Shown in pieces: positions 5,621-12,264 of a stretch of 12,264 nucleotides of DNA. Source of the stretch: JAVBNA01 sp031551875 (lineage in GTDB: Bacteria; Bacillota; Clostridia; Oscillospirales; Acutalibacteraceae); the NCBI GenBank assembly GCA_031551875.1, contig JAVBNA010000024.1, positions 1 through 12,264 of the forward strand. Reading direction: 5' to 3'. The stretch's first letter is position 1. The number at the start of each line of letters is the position of its first letter. The notes below the pieces were generated by a model. That model was not told the origin of the DNA and made no database searches. It saw nothing but the letters and a program-made list of their open reading frames with translations. The position numbers and the translations under genes are program-made.

Positions 5621-7711
5621 TTATTCCAAAATAATAAAATCCACCCGGGCGGTGTACACGTCGGCGGAAACGCACTGCACGCGCACCTCGCCGCCGATAC
5701 ACAGCTGCCGTCCGGTCGTCCGGTCGGTGAACGCGGTCAGCTCGTCAAACTCATATCGTCCTTTGGGAAAGTTGTCCACCGAAACAAAGCCCTCCACGCT
5801 GTTCACAAGCTCCACAAAAAGACCCCGGCGGGTGACGCCGCAAATCACCGCGTCGTACTCCTCCCCGATGTGGGCGCGCATGTATTCCGCCGTGTAAACA
5901 TCCTCGGTCAACCGCTCGCCGGTCATGGCGCGCAGCTCACACACGGACGACTGCTTGGCCGCCTCCTCCGTAAACCCGCCCAGACGTTTTTGCAGCTTTC
6001 CGGCGCCCTCCCCCTCCAAAAAGGCGGTCAGGATTCGATGGATGGCCAGATCGGGGTAGCGCCGTATGGGCGAGGTGAAGTGACAATAGTTGTGCAGGGA
6101 CAGCCCGAAGTGCCCAATCGGGTCGGGTGCATAGCGCGCCTTCGCCATTGTGCGCAAAAGCTGGGTGGAAATGATGCGCCCGTATTTGGTGGGACGCGCC
6201 GTTTCAAGCAGCTTCGAGAAATCGCCCGACCGCACGCCCGCCCCCAGCCGCCGCGTGTCAAATCCCAGCGCGCGTCCAAGCGCTGCGAGCGTCACCAGCT
6301 TGTCGGGCGGGGGATCCTCATGGACGCGGTGGACAAAGGGGAGCTCGGCCGTCCGAGCCAGCTCCGCCGCGCACCCGTTGGCGGAGATCATAAAGTGCTC
6401 GATCATCTCCTCCGCCGTGCCCCGCTCCCGCGGCAGAATGTCCACGCACATTCCGTTTTCGTCCAGTATAAACTGCGATTCGCGGCTGTCGAGGTTCATG
6501 GTTCCCCGGCGCATCGCCCGCGCCTTGAGCTTCTCAAACAGGGTGCGCCCCGCCTCCAGCGCCTCACGCACCGCGCTGTATTTTTGCTCGGTCTCTCTGT
6601 CCGCCGTGCCCTCGTACAGCGCGTTAATTTCACTGTATACGCCGCGCACGTTTGAGTGGATCACCGACTTGCGAAATTCATAGGATTTGATTTTTCCCGT
6701 GCCGTCCAGCTCCATCAGGCAGGAAAACGTCAGCTTGTCCTCTCCGGCGTTCAGCGAGCAGATGCCGCCCGACAAAGACTGGGGCAGCATGGGAATCACA
6801 CGGTCGGCAAAATAAACCGACGTCCCGCGCAGGAAGGCCTCCTTGTCCAGAGGGGAATCCGCCTTCACATAGTGGGACACGTCGGCGATGTGCACCCCAA
6901 GGGCATATCCGTTGTCGGTGCGCGTGACCGAGATGGCGTCATCGAGATCCTTGGCGTCGCTGCCGTCAATGGTAAAGATGGTCTCCCCGCGCAGATCCAG
7001 CCGCCCCCGCAGCTCCTCTTCGGTCACGCCGCGGGCGGCCATGTGCTTGCCCTCCGCGATGACGTCTCCCGAAAAGACCGAGGGAATTCCCTGTGCGTCC
7101 AAAATCGCGTCGGCACACACCCGCGCGCTGTCCGCACGGCCGTACACTTTTTTGATGGCGGCGTACCACGCCCCCGCCCGTTTGTCAAAGCGCAGGGTGA
7201 AAAGTACCTTGTCGCCCACCTTCGCGCCGCCCAGCTTCTTCTTTTCCACCGGCAGCCCGAACCGGATGCTGTCGTCGGCGGTGATCTCGTAGGCTCCGCC
7301 GAAGCGCACCACCGTCCCGGTGAATTCACGGCTGCCGGTCTCCAAAACACGCTCCACCCTGCCAGCGATCCCGTTGCCCCGGTCGGGCAGCATCGAGAGA
7401 AGCACCCGGTCGCGCAGGGTCGCTCCGCCCAGATGGTGCTTGGACAGGTAGACGTCCTCGCCCGTCTCAGGCCGCGCAAAGGCAAAGTTGCGTGACACCG
7501 ACACGATGCGCGCGGGAAGGACGCCGGCCGTCCGCGCGGACAGCACTCTTCCCCGCCGCCCGAACACGACCTGCCCCTCCCGCTCAAGCTCGGCAATGCA
7601 CCCGATCAGGACAGGGTATTTTTCGGTACAGCCGAGTGCCTGCGCCATTTCTTCGGGCGTTACGCCTTTATTTTCATTTTCTAAATAGGTTAGAATTTCA
7701 GTTTTGTTCAT
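5621..7711 (-). CDS. rnr: Ribonuclease R (RNB-family 3'-5' exoribonuclease)
   Basis: This 696-aa exoribonuclease degrades structured RNA from the 3' end in the cytoplasm. Numbered from ATG 7711: an N-terminal winged-helix segment (about 1-60, including VTPEEMAQALGC); cold-shock-type OB regions (about 60-220); the RNB catalytic domain beginning with IDGSDAKDLDDAI (about 248-260), whose aspartates hold the metal ions; HFTSPIRRYPDL (about 544-555); and a C-terminal S1 RNA-binding domain (about 615-695). It lacks the long basic tail of the E. coli enzyme. The start is fixed by AAGGAG at 7718-7723, 6 bases upstream; the longer open frame to 7831 would run through the secG terminator. It follows secG as in many Firmicutes, but the usual next gene, smpB, is not here: copA follows instead. 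Confidence 0.95.
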   Translation of the reverse strand: MNKTEILTYLENENKGVTPEEMAQALGCTEKYPVLIGCIAELEREGQVVFGRRGRVLSARTAGVLPARIVSVSRNFAFARPETGEDVYLSKHHLGGATLRDRVLLSMLPDRGNGIAGRVERVLETGSREFTGTVVRFGGAYEITADDSIRFGLPVEKKKLGGAKVGDKVLFTLRFDKRAGAWYAAIKKVYGRADSARVCADAILDAQGIPSVFSGDVIAEGKHMAARGVTEEELRGRLDLRGETIFTIDGSDAKDLDDAISVTRTDNGYALGVHIADVSHYVKADSPLDKEAFLRGTSVYFADRVIPMLPQSLSGGICSLNAGEDKLTFSCLMELDGTGKIKSYEFRKSVIHSNVRGVYSEINALYEGTADRETEQKYSAVREALEAGRTLFEKLKARAMRRGTMNLDSRESQFILDENGMCVDILPRERGTAEEMIEHFMISANGCAAELARTAELPFVHRVHEDPPPDKLVTLAALGRALGFDTRRLGAGVRSGDFSKLLETARPTKYGRIISTQLLRTMAKARYAPDPIGHFGLSLHNYCHFTSPIRRYPDLAIHRILTAFLEGEGAGKLQKRLGGFTEEAAKQSSVCELRAMTGERLTEDVYTAEYMRAHIGEEYDAVICGVTRRGLFVELVNSVEGFVSVDNFPKGRYEFDELTAFTDRTTGRQLCIGGEVRVQCVSADVYTARVDFIILE

Positions 7712-7798
7712 GCGTTTCTCCTTTTGGGTATGTATCGTTGAATCACTTCTATTTTTCGGCATTCTCCGCGCGTTATACTTGACGGTAAATAAAAAGAA

Positions 7799-7827
7799 AA
7801 AGCCCCGCATATCACATGCGAGGCTTT
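7799..7827 (-). terminator. Intrinsic terminator between secG and rnr
   Basis: On the minus strand AAAGCCTCGCAT pairs with ATGCGGGGCTTT (12 bp, one G-T) around a 5-base loop, followed by a T-rich run into 7790. It lies 19 bases after the secG stop. It must be leaky, or rnr has its own promoter; a possible -10 (TATAAC) lies on the minus strand just downstream without a clear -35. Confidence 0.85.
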
Positions 7828-7846
7828 GCATTCAGGGTTTCGTCCG

Positions 7847-8119
7847 TCAATTCGCGGCTGGCGTTGTCTGTGTCAGGAATACGATGACGTTGACCACGAC
7901 GACAACCACAAAAAAGCCGATGGCGACAAACTTAGTGATGCGCTCAAGCATCGCGTCCACGCCGCGCGCTTTGGTTTTGCCCAAGAAGTTATCCGCGCCG
8001 CCCGAAATGGCGCCCAGATTCTTCTGATGGCCTTCTTGAAACAGCACCACCGCAATGATGCCGATTGAAAACAGAATGATGATAACCCCTAAAATAATTT
8101 GAACTGATCCCATAGCCAT
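7847..8119 (-). CDS. secG: Preprotein translocase subunit SecG
   Basis: This 90-aa membrane protein is an accessory subunit of the SecYEG channel and assists SecA-driven export. Two hydrophobic segments are clear: VQIILGVIIILFSIGIIAVV near the N-terminus and FVAIGFFVVVVVVNVIVFL near the C-terminus. Between them lies the SecG-typical loop VLFQEGHQKNLGAISGGADNF, quoted here by its core, QKNLGAISGGADNFLGK. Length is normal for SecG. ATG 8119 is chosen because GGAGG (8130-8134) lies 10 bases upstream; the TTG at 8125 would be only 4 bases away, too close. It is the first gene of the secG-rnr unit and has its own promoter at 8156-8184. Confidence 0.94.
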   Translation of the reverse strand: MAMGSVQIILGVIIILFSIGIIAVVLFQEGHQKNLGAISGGADNFLGKTKARGVDAMLERITKFVAIGFFVVVVVVNVIVFLTQTTPAAN

Positions 8120-8155
8120 GTTCAATATACCTCCGAATCAATGTGATGCTGATAT

Positions 8156-8184
8156 ATCCTACCACACTTTGTCCCGCTTTGCAA
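8156..8184 (-). promoter_or_regulatory. secG promoter
   Basis: On the minus strand TTGCAA (8179-8184) and TAGGAT (8156-8161) are 17 bases apart, about 36 bases before the secG start. No other good candidate lies between it and the gene. Confidence 0.6.
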
Positions 8185-8239
8185 CGTTTTTTGAAAATTT
8201 ATTTTTTTCGTGCATATCCTCTGCAAACAGGACCATACT

Positions 8240-8334
8240 ATGACCAGACGCAAGGAAGATGTTAAGCGTTTGCCATAAAGAATTGCGTCTTGCCACCCCG
8301 ATGGAAGTTTTCTTTCACGGGGTGGCCTTTTTTA
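8240..8334 (+). other. Short structured segment ending in a terminator: small RNA or 12-codon ORF
   Basis: A plus-strand terminator ends at 8334, yet the only thing upstream on this strand is the divergent secG promoter. The segment contains GACGCAA pairing with TTGCGTC (near 8246-8252 and 8284-8290) and a tiny frame MTRRKEDVKRLP at 8240-8278 without a good ribosome site. TTGAAA at 8191 could be a -35, but its -10 is poor. It could be a small RNA, a gene remnant or a transcription insulator; I cannot tell which. Confidence 0.35.
8292..8334 (+). terminator. Intrinsic terminator upstream of the rsmA promoter
   Basis: GCCACCCCG (8292-8300) pairs over 9 bp with CGGGGTGGC (8318-8326), with a short inner stem in the loop, followed by C and six T's. 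It isolates the rsmA promoter, which starts 3 bases later, from upstream transcription. Confidence 0.85.
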
Positions 8335-8336
8335 CA

Positions 8337-8365
8337 TTGAAGCGGTTGGAAATTTATGATATAAT
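8337..8365 (+). promoter_or_regulatory. rsmA promoter
   Basis: TTGAAG (8337-8342) and a perfect TATAAT (8360-8365) are 17 bases apart. The predicted start near 8372 leaves a leader of about 19 bases before the GTG start of rsmA. That argues against the earlier in-frame ATGs, which would be at or upstream of the transcript start. Confidence 0.8.
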
Positions 8366-8390
8366 GGCATTCATGAAAGGGGCGTGCGCT

Positions 8391-9257
8391 GTGGCTCTCT
8401 CTGATCCTAACACCATCAAAGCCCTGCTTCGGCGGCACGGCTTCCATTTTTCCAAAGCTCTCGGACAAAATTTCCTCATCCACCCCGACGTCTGCCCCGA
8501 TATGGCCGACGCATGCGGCCTCGATTCTTCCTCCGGCGTGCTGGAAATCGGGCCGGGCGTGGGCGTGCTGACCTGTGAGCTGGCCGCCCGTGCGGGCAGA
8601 GTTGTCGCGGTGGAACTTGACCGGCGGCTGTTTCCCCTGCTTGAGGAGACGCTGCGCGGGCATGACAATGTAAAACTCGTACAGGGGGACGCGCTGAAGC
8701 TCGACCTGCATAGGCTGCTCGAAGAAGAGTTCCTCGGACAGCGGGCGCAGGTGTGCGCGAACCTTCCCTATTATATCACCTCGCCCGTCATTATGCGTTT
8801 TCTGGAGGAACGGCTTCCGATCAGCCGCATCACGGTCATGGTGCAAAAGGAGGCGGCACAGCGGTTGTGCGCCCCGCCCGGCACGCGGGCGGCGGGCGCG
8901 GTCAGCCTGGCGGTCTCCTACTACGCCGAGGCGAGCATCCTGTTCGATGTGAGCCGGGAAAGCTTTATGCCCGCACCGTCGGTGGACTCGGCAGTCATCC
9001 AGCTGACAGTCCGCCCCGCGCCCGCCGTGGACGTGCCCTCCGAAAAGCGCTTTTTCTCCGTGATCGCCGCCGCGTTCGGACAGCGGCGCAAAACGCTGTG
9101 CAACGCGCTGAGCGCCGGGCTCGGACGTCCCAAGGAGGACATTTCCGGCGCGATGAACAGGGTGGGGCTAGATCCCCAAATCCGCGCCGAGCGCTTGACG
9201 CTCCCCCAGTTTGCGGCGCTTGACCGCGCCCTGTTCGGGGACGCCGCTCCGGAATAA
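8391..9257 (+). CDS. rsmA: 16S rRNA adenine dimethyltransferase RsmA/KsgA
   Basis: This 288-aa S-adenosylmethionine enzyme dimethylates two adjacent adenines in the 3'-terminal helix of 16S rRNA late in small-subunit assembly. Visible motifs: FHFSKALGQNFL (18-29), the SAM-binding LEIGPGVGVLT (51-61), VVAVELDRRL (71-80), QGDALKLD (98-105), the catalytic NLPYY (124-128), and near the C-terminal domain FMPAPSVDSAVI, typical of the family. The start is GTG 8391: AAAGGGG lies about 8 bases upstream, and the resulting N-terminus MALSDPNTIKALL is family-like. The longer frame from 8259 would translate the terminator and promoter. The gene is intact and has normal length. The next gene starts 25 bases after its stop, so co-transcription is likely. 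Confidence 0.95.
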   Translation: MALSDPNTIKALLRRHGFHFSKALGQNFLIHPDVCPDMADACGLDSSSGVLEIGPGVGVLTCELAARAGRVVAVELDRRLFPLLEETLRGHDNVKLVQGDALKLDLHRLLEEEFLGQRAQVCANLPYYITSPVIMRFLEERLPISRITVMVQKEAAQRLCAPPGTRAAGAVSLAVSYYAEASILFDVSRESFMPAPSVDSAVIQLTVRPAPAVDVPSEKRFFSVIAAAFGQRRKTLCNALSAGLGRPKEDISGAMNRVGLDPQIRAERLTLPQFAALDRALFGDAAPE

Positions 9258-9282
9258 AAATCCATCTGAAAGGGAGATTTCC

Positions 9283-9588
9283 ATGAAAAACACCTTAACC
9301 AGAATTTGTATAGGCATCCTCATCGCCATGACGGTCCTGGTCGTGGTCGGCATTATCCTGTCCGCGCTGGACAGTGAGGACGCCGCCGGAGCCGTGGCCG
9401 GCGGCGCAACCGCGCTGGGCGCTGCGGGGTGGGTTCTCGCGATGAGAAACTTAAACCGCGCCGAGAAGGGCGACTTCTCCTCCGAGGGAAAAAACAGCAT
9501 CTACTGGGATAAGCTGTTTACCATTCCGGTTTCGGACGAGCCGGATTCCCCTGGGACAGCGCGCCCGCAGGACAGCGAATGGCTGTAG
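9283..9588 (+). CDS. Small two-helix membrane protein of unknown function
   Basis: This 101-aa protein is not one I recognise. AAAGGGAG (9269-9276) sits 6 bases before ATG 9283. Two hydrophobic stretches, about residues 6-28 (ICIGILIAMTVLVVVGIIL) and 33-52 (AGAVAGGATALGAAGWVLAM), are joined by an acidic turn (DSEDA). They are followed by a polar tail of about 50 residues (NRAEKGDFSSEGKNSIYWDK...). A hairpin in the membrane with both ends on one side is likely. Its last 10 bases overlap the following lipoprotein gene, and it lies 25 bases after rsmA, so the three may share a transcript. Nothing in the sequence indicates its function. Confidence 0.75.
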   Translation: MKNTLTRICIGILIAMTVLVVVGIILSALDSEDAAGAVAGGATALGAAGWVLAMRNLNRAEKGDFSSEGKNSIYWDKLFTIPVSDEPDSPGTARPQDSEWL

Positions 9589-10436
9589 AAAGGAAGACGC
9601 CCAACTTGAAGAAATTTCTACTGTTTTTGTGTCTGATCACCCTGCTCCTGCTGTCTTTGTCCGGGTGCGGGGATCAGTCAGAGGGCGATCCTTCGTGGCA
9701 AAAAATCCGGGATAAGGGCAGCATTTTGGTCGGAGTGTCTGAGCGCAACCAGCCGCTGACCTACCGCCATTCGAGCGGCAAGATCACCGGTTTTGACGTG
9801 GAGGCGGCCACCGAGGTGTGCAAGCGGCTGAATCTCAGTCTCGAACTGATGGTCATCGACCCGGCCGACATGGAAAAAAACCTGCAAAACGGCACGATCG
9901 ACTGTTACTGGAGCGGCCTGCCCGCCCCCAAGCGGGAGGCGGAAGCCGTCTACGGCATGACAGCGGCTTACCTGCGCAACGACGACATCTTTGTCCTCCC
10001 GGCGGGCAGCGGCATTAAAAACATCGCCCATCTGACCGGCAAGCGTCTGGGCATGATCCCCGGCTCCTCGGGCGCGCAGGCGCTCGACCTGGCAACCCAG
10101 ATGAAGGAAAGTCTTAAATCGGTCGAGGAATACGCCGACGTGCAAAGCGCCCTCTCAGCGCTGAGCGGCGGGACGGTTGATGTGCTGGTGCTCAGCGAAG
10201 CGGTGGCGCGTCACTACATGCTGCTCAACCCCGACCGGTACACGATCCTCCTCGCGGAGGACGGCAAGCAACCCGAGCCACTCAACAGCCAGAAATGCGT
10301 GATCGCCGTGCCGCATGACAGCGTGTCCCTGCGCCGTCAGCTGGAAAACGCCCTCTCCTCGATGGGCAAAGACGGCAAAATAAAGGAGCTGTCCGTGCGC
10401 TATTTCGGCGAGGACATCAGCATAACGGTTCAATAA
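9579..10436 (+). CDS. Amino-acid-type ABC transporter substrate-binding lipoprotein (family 3)
   Basis: This 285-aa protein is predicted to be lipid-anchored outside the membrane and to bind a small polar solute, probably an amino acid. It has a basic N-terminus, a hydrophobic stretch and a lipobox LSGC with Cys30. The SBP_bac_3 pattern follows: GSILVGVSERNQPLTYR, GKITGFDVEAATEVCKRL, LQNGTIDCYWSGL, LTGKRLGMIPGSSGAQAL and GGTVDVLVLSEAVA. ATG 9579 has AGGA 6 bases upstream and overlaps the previous gene by 10 bases. TTG 9606, with AAAGGAAG (9589-9596) upstream, would give a tidy MKKFLLF signal peptide and is a real alternative. No permease or ATPase gene is adjacent, so it must work with a distant transporter or act as a sensor. 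The binding-site aspartate region reads YWSGL rather than the usual ISGM type. Confidence 0.85.
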   Translation: MAVERKTPNLKKFLLFLCLITLLLLSLSGCGDQSEGDPSWQKIRDKGSILVGVSERNQPLTYRHSSGKITGFDVEAATEVCKRLNLSLELMVIDPADMEKNLQNGTIDCYWSGLPAPKREAEAVYGMTAAYLRNDDIFVLPAGSGIKNIAHLTGKRLGMIPGSSGAQALDLATQMKESLKSVEEYADVQSALSALSGGTVDVLVLSEAVARHYMLLNPDRYTILLAEDGKQPEPLNSQKCVIAVPHDSVSLRRQLENALSSMGKDGKIKELSVRYFGEDISITVQ

Positions 10437-10450
10437 CACTATAATCAAGG

Positions 10451-10484
10451 ACGGCAATGGAGCGGCCTGCTTCATTGCCGTTTT
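10451..10484 (+). terminator. Hairpin with T-run between the lipoprotein gene and rlmD
   Basis: ACGGCAATG (10451-10459) and CATTGCCGT (10473-10481) form a perfect 9-bp stem with a 13-base loop and four T's (10481-10484). It lies 15 bases after the lipoprotein stop. A perfect TATAAT at 10440-10445 without a clear -35 would start transcription almost at the stem, so it could also be a 5' hairpin of the rlmD mRNA. Confidence 0.75.
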
Positions 10485-10504
10485 ATGAAAGGAATTTCCT
10501 TACG

Positions 10505-11935
10505 ATGGATATGAAGAAAAACGACAGGGTAACGCTCACAATCACCGGCATCACCGCCGAGGGCATGGGTGTGGGACGGCATGAGGGCAAGGCTGTGTTT
10601 GTGCCCGACACGGTGGAGGGCGAAGAGGCACTCGTACAGATCGTCAAGACGGCAAAAAACTTTTGCTACGGAAAGCTTGTGAGGGTGGTCACGCCTTCCC
10701 CAAACCGCATCGAGCCCGACTGTCCGGTGTCCCTGCGCTGCGGCGGCTGTGTCTACCGTCACATGCGCTATGAGGAGGAGTTGCGCGTCAAGGAGCGCAA
10801 GGTGCGTGACGCCCTGCTGCGCATCGGCGGACTGGACATGGGCGTCGAGCCAATTCTGGGCGCCGCACGGCCCGACCATTACCGCAACAAGGCGCAGCTG
10901 CCCATCCGACGCGGCGAGGACGGCAAGCCGCGCGTCGGCTTTTTTGCGCCCCGCAGTCACCGGGTGGTGGATCATGGCGACTGTAAGCTCCAATCGGAGA
11001 TTTTCGGAGCGGTGCTCTCGGTGTTCCGGGAGTGGGTCAAGCTGGCGCAGCCCGACGCCTACGATGAAACCTCCCACAAGGGACGGCTGCGTCATCTGTG
11101 CATGCGTTATGCAGAGAAGACCGACGAGCTGATGGTGTGCGTTGTAGTCAACGCAAACGGACTCCCAATGGAACGGGAGTTCTGTGACATGCTCTCAAGG
11201 CGCATTCCTGCCCTTAAAAGCGTAATCATCAACATAAACCGTGAAAAAACCAATGTCATTTTCGGCCCCAAGTGCCGCACCGCCTGGGGACAGGATTCCA
11301 TCACCGACGAGCTGTGCGGGCTGCGCTTCACCCTCTCCCCCCTCTCCTTCTACCAAGTCAACCGCGACCAGGCGGAGGCCCTGTACACGGTCGCGCGGTC
11401 GTATGCGGGACTACAGGGCAGTGAGGTTCTTCTGGATCTATACTGCGGAACCGGCACGATCGGCCTGACCATGGCGCAGGATGCAAAAGCGCTGATCGGC
11501 GTGGAAATCTCAGAGCAGGCGGTAAATGACGCACGGAAAAACGCCGCGCAGAATTGTATCCAAAACGCCGAATTTCTCTGTGCGGATGCCGCAGAAGCAT
11601 CCGAGCAGCTGGGCAAGCGGGACTTACACCCCGACGTGGTCATTCTCGACCCGCCGCGCAAGGGCTGTGACCAGGCGCTTGTGAATACCATCGCACAGAA
11701 GCTGGGGCCGAGCCGGATCGTCTATGTCTCCTGTGACCCCGCCACGCTTGCGCGTGATCTCAAGCTGTTTTCCTCACACGGATACGCGTGTCAGAAGGTG
11801 CAGCCGGTCGACATGTTCCCGCGCACTGCGCATGTGGAGACGGTATGTTTATTGTCCAAACTTAATACAGAGCATCATATTGAGGTGGATTTGGAACTTG
11901 ATGAGCTTGATTTATTTGACCAGTTCAGAAAGTAA
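10505..11935 (+). CDS. rlmD: 23S rRNA (uracil-C5)-methyltransferase RlmD/RumA type, C-terminally frameshifted
   Basis: This 476-aa enzyme forms 5-methyluridine in 23S rRNA (U1939 in E. coli; some Firmicute relatives also modify U747). Domains: a TRAM domain (about 5-62, GITAEGMGVGRHEGKAVFVP); [4Fe-4S] cysteines 73, 79, 82 (CPVSLRCGGC) and 160; SFYQVN (281-286); the SAM motif DLYCGTGTIGL (311-321); DPPRKGC (382-388); and the catalytic Cys410 in VSCDPATLARDL. ATG 10505 has GAAAGGA (10487-10493) upstream; the longer frame from 10457 would start inside the hairpin. The catalytic enzyme is complete. It ends DELDLFDQFRK, whereas Clostridia relatives usually continue as DELDLTSAESKATY; a duplicated ATTT at 11910-11917 shifts the frame and removes that tail. 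Confidence 0.93.
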   Translation: MDMKKNDRVTLTITGITAEGMGVGRHEGKAVFVPDTVEGEEALVQIVKTAKNFCYGKLVRVVTPSPNRIEPDCPVSLRCGGCVYRHMRYEEELRVKERKVRDALLRIGGLDMGVEPILGAARPDHYRNKAQLPIRRGEDGKPRVGFFAPRSHRVVDHGDCKLQSEIFGAVLSVFREWVKLAQPDAYDETSHKGRLRHLCMRYAEKTDELMVCVVVNANGLPMEREFCDMLSRRIPALKSVIININREKTNVIFGPKCRTAWGQDSITDELCGLRFTLSPLSFYQVNRDQAEALYTVARSYAGLQGSEVLLDLYCGTGTIGLTMAQDAKALIGVEISEQAVNDARKNAAQNCIQNAEFLCADAAEASEQLGKRDLHPDVVILDPPRKGCDQALVNTIAQKLGPSRIVYVSCDPATLARDLKLFSSHGYACQKVQPVDMFPRTAHVETVCLLSKLNTEHHIEVDLELDELDLFDQFRK

Positions 11936-12126
11936 GGCAACCTATGAAAAAATTAAGGATTACGTCTTGAAAACAACAGGACTAAAGGTTTCTTCTTTGT
12001 ATATTTCGCAAGTAAAACGTAAACTCGGTCTTGAAGTGGGTGTGTGCTATAATTTGCCCAAATCCGATAATGCACGAGTTCCAGAATGCCCTGCTGAGAA
12101 AGAGACAGCTATTACAGCAGCGCTAG
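11919..12126 (+). pseudogene. Frame-shifted and IS-truncated C-terminal tail module of rlmD
   Basis: In the +1 frame relative to rlmD the reading is TSSESKATYEKIKDYVLKTT, then GLKVSSLYISQVKRKLGLEV, CYNLPKSDNARVPECPAEKE and TAITAAL. I recognise this as the tail module often fused to RlmD-like methyltransferases in Clostridia, where it normally ends in a motif like HFGMI. It has no start codon with a ribosome site, so it is probably not made, except by rare frameshifting. The last residues are replaced by DSVYTN from the end of the insertion sequence, stop at 12144-12146. Its own role is unknown to me; the composition suggests a small helical nucleic-acid-binding domain, which is inference. Confidence 0.75.
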
Positions 12127-12264
12127 ACAGTGTCTACACAAATTAAGCAATAATCCTTAACCAAAGCACAATAGCCGCTAGATTCACAGCTCCGAGGAAA
12201 GCGAGCAGCGTCTTCGCGTACCGTGTAGCCACACCGCGCCACCTCTTTAGCTTGAGGAACGCAT
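12126..12264 (-). mobile_element. End of an IS5-family insertion sequence, cut by the window edge
   Basis: The element end is placed at 12126: GACAGTGTCTACACAAATT (12126-12144) looks like an IS5/IS427-type terminal repeat. It is preceded by TA (12124-12125), compatible with the short target duplication of that group. The transposase stop lies only 17 bases inside. The other end is outside the window, so neither the repeat pair nor the duplication can be confirmed. Confidence 0.7.
12143..12264 (-). CDS. IS5-family transposase, C-terminal part only
   Basis: The 40 readable residues run from FLKLKRWRGVATRYAKTLL to NLAAIVLWLRIIA, then TAA (12143-12145). The pattern LK-x-WRG-(V/I)ATRY-x-K, followed by a hydrophobic LAAIVLWLR end, is the conserved C-terminus of IS5/IS427-group DDE transposases. 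There the Arg/Tyr-rich segment contains the last part of the catalytic core, after the final Glu. The N-terminal part lies beyond the right edge. The gene points into the rlmD tail module, consistent with insertion into it. Confidence 0.85.
   Translation of the reverse strand, partial: AFLKLKRWRGVATRYAKTLLAFLGAVNLAAIVLWLRIIA

Noticed and set aside
5465..7495. Two long plus-strand frames (396 and 279 codons) opposite rnr
   Set aside because: They are antisense shadows with Arg/His/Gln-rich composition. RNase R on the minus strand has all motifs and a clear ribosome site.
8373..8390. ATG 8373 as rsmA start
   Set aside because: It coincides with the predicted transcript start and lacks a ribosome site. 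GTG 8391 has AAAGGGG at proper spacing and gives a family-like N-terminus.
8262..8846. 194-codon minus-strand frame opposite rsmA
   Set aside because: It is an antisense shadow overlapping the rsmA promoter and conserved coding motifs, with no family resemblance.
10472..11095. 207-codon minus-strand frame opposite rlmD
   Set aside because: It is an antisense shadow. The rlmD cysteine cluster and TRAM domain lie on the plus strand here.
1..12264. CRISPR array, tRNA or rRNA genes
   Set aside because: I saw no regularly spaced repeats of CRISPR type and no cloverleaf or rRNA-like sequence on either strand.

Overview
The core of the window looks like the chromosome of a Clostridia-class Firmicute, plausibly Oscillospirales. 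Supporting evidence is strong AGGAGG-type ribosome sites, the secG-rnr gene pair, RlmD with a Clostridia-style C-terminal tail, and the high GC content of the housekeeping genes. The first 2 kb is visibly AT-rich and looks acquired. The taxonomic call is inference; no rRNA is present.

Layout. (a) 1-2040: an acquired module. A 560-bp non-coding, highly structured stretch with a good promoter (219-247) leads into a 443-aa stand-alone reverse transcriptase (562-1893) and a strong bidirectional terminator (1996-2036). The layout (about 290-nt candidate ncRNA, then a single RT gene, with no maturase or endonuclease) resembles defence-associated RTs of the UG/DRT type, DRT2 in particular. (b) 2040-2960: a graveyard. 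It holds a truncated serine recombinase on the minus strand with a 70-bp imperfect tandem repeat at its broken end, next to the plus-strand C-terminal scrap of a DUF3502 sugar-binding lipoprotein. (c) 2980-5600, minus strand: a copper-efflux operon, copA then copZ. copA is intact. copZ has an amber codon at position 5 and appears to lack its second helix. A near-consensus promoter carries a 17-bp palindrome between -35 and -10. (d) 5621-8190, minus strand: secG, a terminator, then rnr (RNase R). (e) 8200-9257, plus strand: a small structured transcript or orphan terminator, then rsmA with its own promoter. (f) 9283-10436: a small two-helix membrane protein overlapping an orphan amino-acid-type ABC substrate-binding lipoprotein. 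(g) 10505-12264: rlmD, whose C-terminal tail domain has been split off by a 4-bp ATTT duplication. The end of that tail is cut by an IS5-family element running off the right edge.

How it fits together. The middle holds ordinary housekeeping functions: translocation (SecG), RNA decay (RNase R), rRNA methylation (RsmA, RlmD) and copper export (CopA). Both edges carry mobile or decaying DNA. The item most worth following is the RT with its structured leader at the left.
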